Shown here: in pieces, positions 31,108-32,547 of the stretch
How the letters are laid out: every line of letters begins with the position of its first letter
Numbering within the stretch: the first letter of the stretch is position 1
Assembly (NCBI GenBank): GCA_934351445.1
Contig: CAKRIZ010000022.1
Location: 1-32,547, forward strand
Direction of reading: 5' to 3'
DNA length: 32,547 bases
Origin: an uncultured Eubacterium sp.
GTDB taxonomy: Bacteria > Bacillota > Clostridia > Lachnospirales > Lachnospiraceae
Position numbers and translations under genes: made by a program
The notes under the pieces: model-generated
Told to the model about the DNA's origin: nothing
What the model saw: the letters and a program-made list of their open reading frames with translations, nothing else
Databases searched by the model: none

Positions 31108-32547
31108 TTGAAAGAAAAAAAGAAATCAGCAGTCAGCTGGCTATTGACGTGGGCCGGACAAAAAAGAATTGCCTACGTGTGGAGTGTGTTACTTGCAATA
31201 GGAAATGTGATTTTTAAAATTTTCCCATATTTTATTATTGCAGATGTAGTAAAGCTGTTTTTAAGCGGTGAAAAGGAGTTTGAAACATATCTGATGAAGG
31301 CGGCTCTGATCGCGTTGTCATTTATCATGGCAGAACTGTTTCATTCGATCTCGACAGCATTGTCACATAAAGCAACGTTTGCTGTACTTGTAAATATAAG
31401 AAAAGCCTGCTGTGATAAACTGGCGTGGGTACCGCTTGGTTATGTGAAGGATACACCCTCCGGTACATTTAAGAATATCATGGTGGAAAGAATCGACAGT
31501 ATCGAGACGACACTGGCACATATTGTCCCGGAATTCACATCCAATCTGCTGGCACCGGTTGTGATTTTAATCTATTTCTTTCTGACAGACTGGAGACTGG
31601 CACTCTGGTCATTGGTGCCGGTTATTGTTGGACTGTTCTCTTATTTTGGAATGATGCTGGATTATAAGCCAAGTTTCGAGAGAACGGTTCAGACAACAAA
31701 AGATCTGAATGATGCGGCAGTGGAATATATTGACGGAATCGAAGTAATAAAGGCATTTGGAAAGACAGAAAGTTCTTATGCCAAATTTACAAAGGCGGCT
31801 TTTGCATATGCGGATTCCTTTATTTCCTGGATGAAACGGTGCTCGATCTTTCATGGACTGATGATGGTGGTCACACCTTATACGCTTCTTACGGTATTGC
31901 CGTTTGGGGCACATTATGTAGCGAATGGAACACTTGCGGTTTCTGATTTTGTCATCTGTATTATTTTATCACTTGGAATCGTTGGACCGTTGATCACAGT
32001 GGGTTCCTATACAGATGATCTTGGCAAGATCGGAGTGATTGTTGGTGAAGTGGCAGGAATTCTGGAACAGCCGGAGCTTGAACGTCCAGAGAAAAGTAAA
32101 AGTGTTCCAAAAGATAACTCCGTTACTCTTGAAGATGTCAGATTTGGTTATCACGACAAAGAAATCCTGCACGGAGTAACTATGGAGCTGAAAGCAGGAA
32201 CGGTAAATGCAATCGTAGGACCTTCCGGAAGCGGCAAGTCGACCATCGCAAAGCTGATTGCGTCCCTGTGGGATGTGGATTCCGGAAGCATCAGAATCGG
32301 TGGAGTTGATGTAAGAGAAATCGCACTTGCAGATTTTAACCGGAAAATTGCATACGTTGCACAGGACAATTATCTGTTTAATGAAACGGTACGTGAAAAT
32401 ATCAGACAGGGAAATCCGGATGCTACAGATGAACAGATCGTCGAGGTGACAAAGAAAAGTGGATGCTATGAATTTATCATGCAGCTGGAGAATGGATTTG
32501 ATACGGTTGTAGGAGGCGCAGGAGGGCATCTGTCAGGAGGAGAGAGA
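31108..32547 (+). CDS. ABC half-transporter with fused permease and ATPase, 3' end outside the window
   Basis: 480 codons are visible, and the frame is open to the last base. A TTG start at 31108 is chosen because GGGGAG lies nine bases upstream and no earlier in-frame ATG fits. The N-terminal half is a type IV permease domain with hydrophobic segments near residues 20-45, 70-90, 145-180 and 250-305. The pattern (PSGTFKNIMVERIDSIETTLAH) recalls YbtP/IrtA-type half-transporters. The ATPase domain starts near 335, with Walker A GPSGSGKST (371-379) and Q-loop VAQDNYLF. The signature LSGGER is the last thing encoded. Such proteins work as dimers, often with a second half-transporter encoded next. 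Direction (import or export) cannot be settled. Confidence 0.88.
   Translation, partial: MKEKKKSAVSWLLTWAGQKRIAYVWSVLLAIGNVIFKIFPYFIIADVVKLFLSGEKEFETYLMKAALIALSFIMAELFHSISTALSHKATFAVLVNIRKACCDKLAWVPLGYVKDTPSGTFKNIMVERIDSIETTLAHIVPEFTSNLLAPVVILIYFFLTDWRLALWSLVPVIVGLFSYFGMMLDYKPSFERTVQTTKDLNDAAVEYIDGIEVIKAFGKTESSYAKFTKAAFAYADSFISWMKRCSIFHGLMMVVTPYTLLTVLPFGAHYVANGTLAVSDFVICIILSLGIVGPLITVGSYTDDLGKIGVIVGEVAGILEQPELERPEKSKSVPKDNSVTLEDVRFGYHDKEILHGVTMELKAGTVNAIVGPSGSGKSTIAKLIASLWDVDSGSIRIGGVDVREIALADFNRKIAYVAQDNYLFNETVRENIRQGNPDATDEQIVEVTKKSGCYEFIMQLENGFDTVVGGAGGHLSGGER

Overview
The window looks like chromosomal DNA from a gut Firmicute of the Lachnospiraceae type. The pointers are a NifJ-type pyruvate:ferredoxin oxidoreductase, a NifS/NifU pair, a secreted M64 (IgA-protease family) metallopeptidase, a bile salt hydrolase, a Csp-like S8 peptidase and AGGAGG-type ribosome binding sites throughout. 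A FliD-like gene with a sigma-28-like promoter suggests a motile member (Roseburia/Agathobacter-like). The family placement is inference; there is no rRNA or other species marker here.

Layout. 1-751 has no credible gene. It holds an unusual element of about 540 bp with 21-bp perfect inverted ends, flanked by 28-bp direct repeats, whose interior folds into two very long imperfect hairpins. 752-5448 carries the M64 metallopeptidase, a TrmH/SpoU RNA methyltransferase and the FliD-like protein. 5640-11600 carries a YbiT-like ABC-F ATPase, nifJ (strong promoter and terminator) and a small HD-domain hydrolase. 11694-15313 carries a tail-anchored coiled-coil protein, a CBS/DRTGG-type Mn-dependent pyrophosphatase and a flavin reductase-like protein. 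A three-S1-domain RNA-binding protein (15420-16328) is the only minus-strand gene. It diverges from the nifS-nifU pair (16523-18244).

18376-23216 is a two-gene unit joined by a GTGA overlap. The first gene is a 1211-residue membrane protein made of an ECF-S-like membrane module, an extracytoplasmic propeller and an HD-GYP domain. The second is an anchored BMP/PnrA-type ligand-binding protein with no transporter genes beside it. This looks like a nucleoside-type or other small-molecule sensor feeding c-di-GMP turnover. 23370-24697 is a cupin gene translationally coupled to a bile salt hydrolase. It is followed by a cytoplasmic Csp-like subtilase whose 3' end appears to break frame at a G6 run.

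From about 26,590 to the end the sequence is visibly more A/T-rich and looks like an accessory cassette: methyltransferase, alpha/beta hydrolase, LCMT-type methyltransferase and BAAT-like hydrolase. These are tightly packed, with one ATGA overlap. A TetR regulator with a palindromic operator and an ABC exporter-type half-transporter, cut by the window end, follow. The cassette promoter overlaps a palindrome and is followed at once by an intrinsic terminator, so it may be attenuated. The best candidates for something undescribed are the double-hairpin element, the BMP/HD-GYP receptor pair and the methyltransferase/hydrolase/TetR/ABC cassette.
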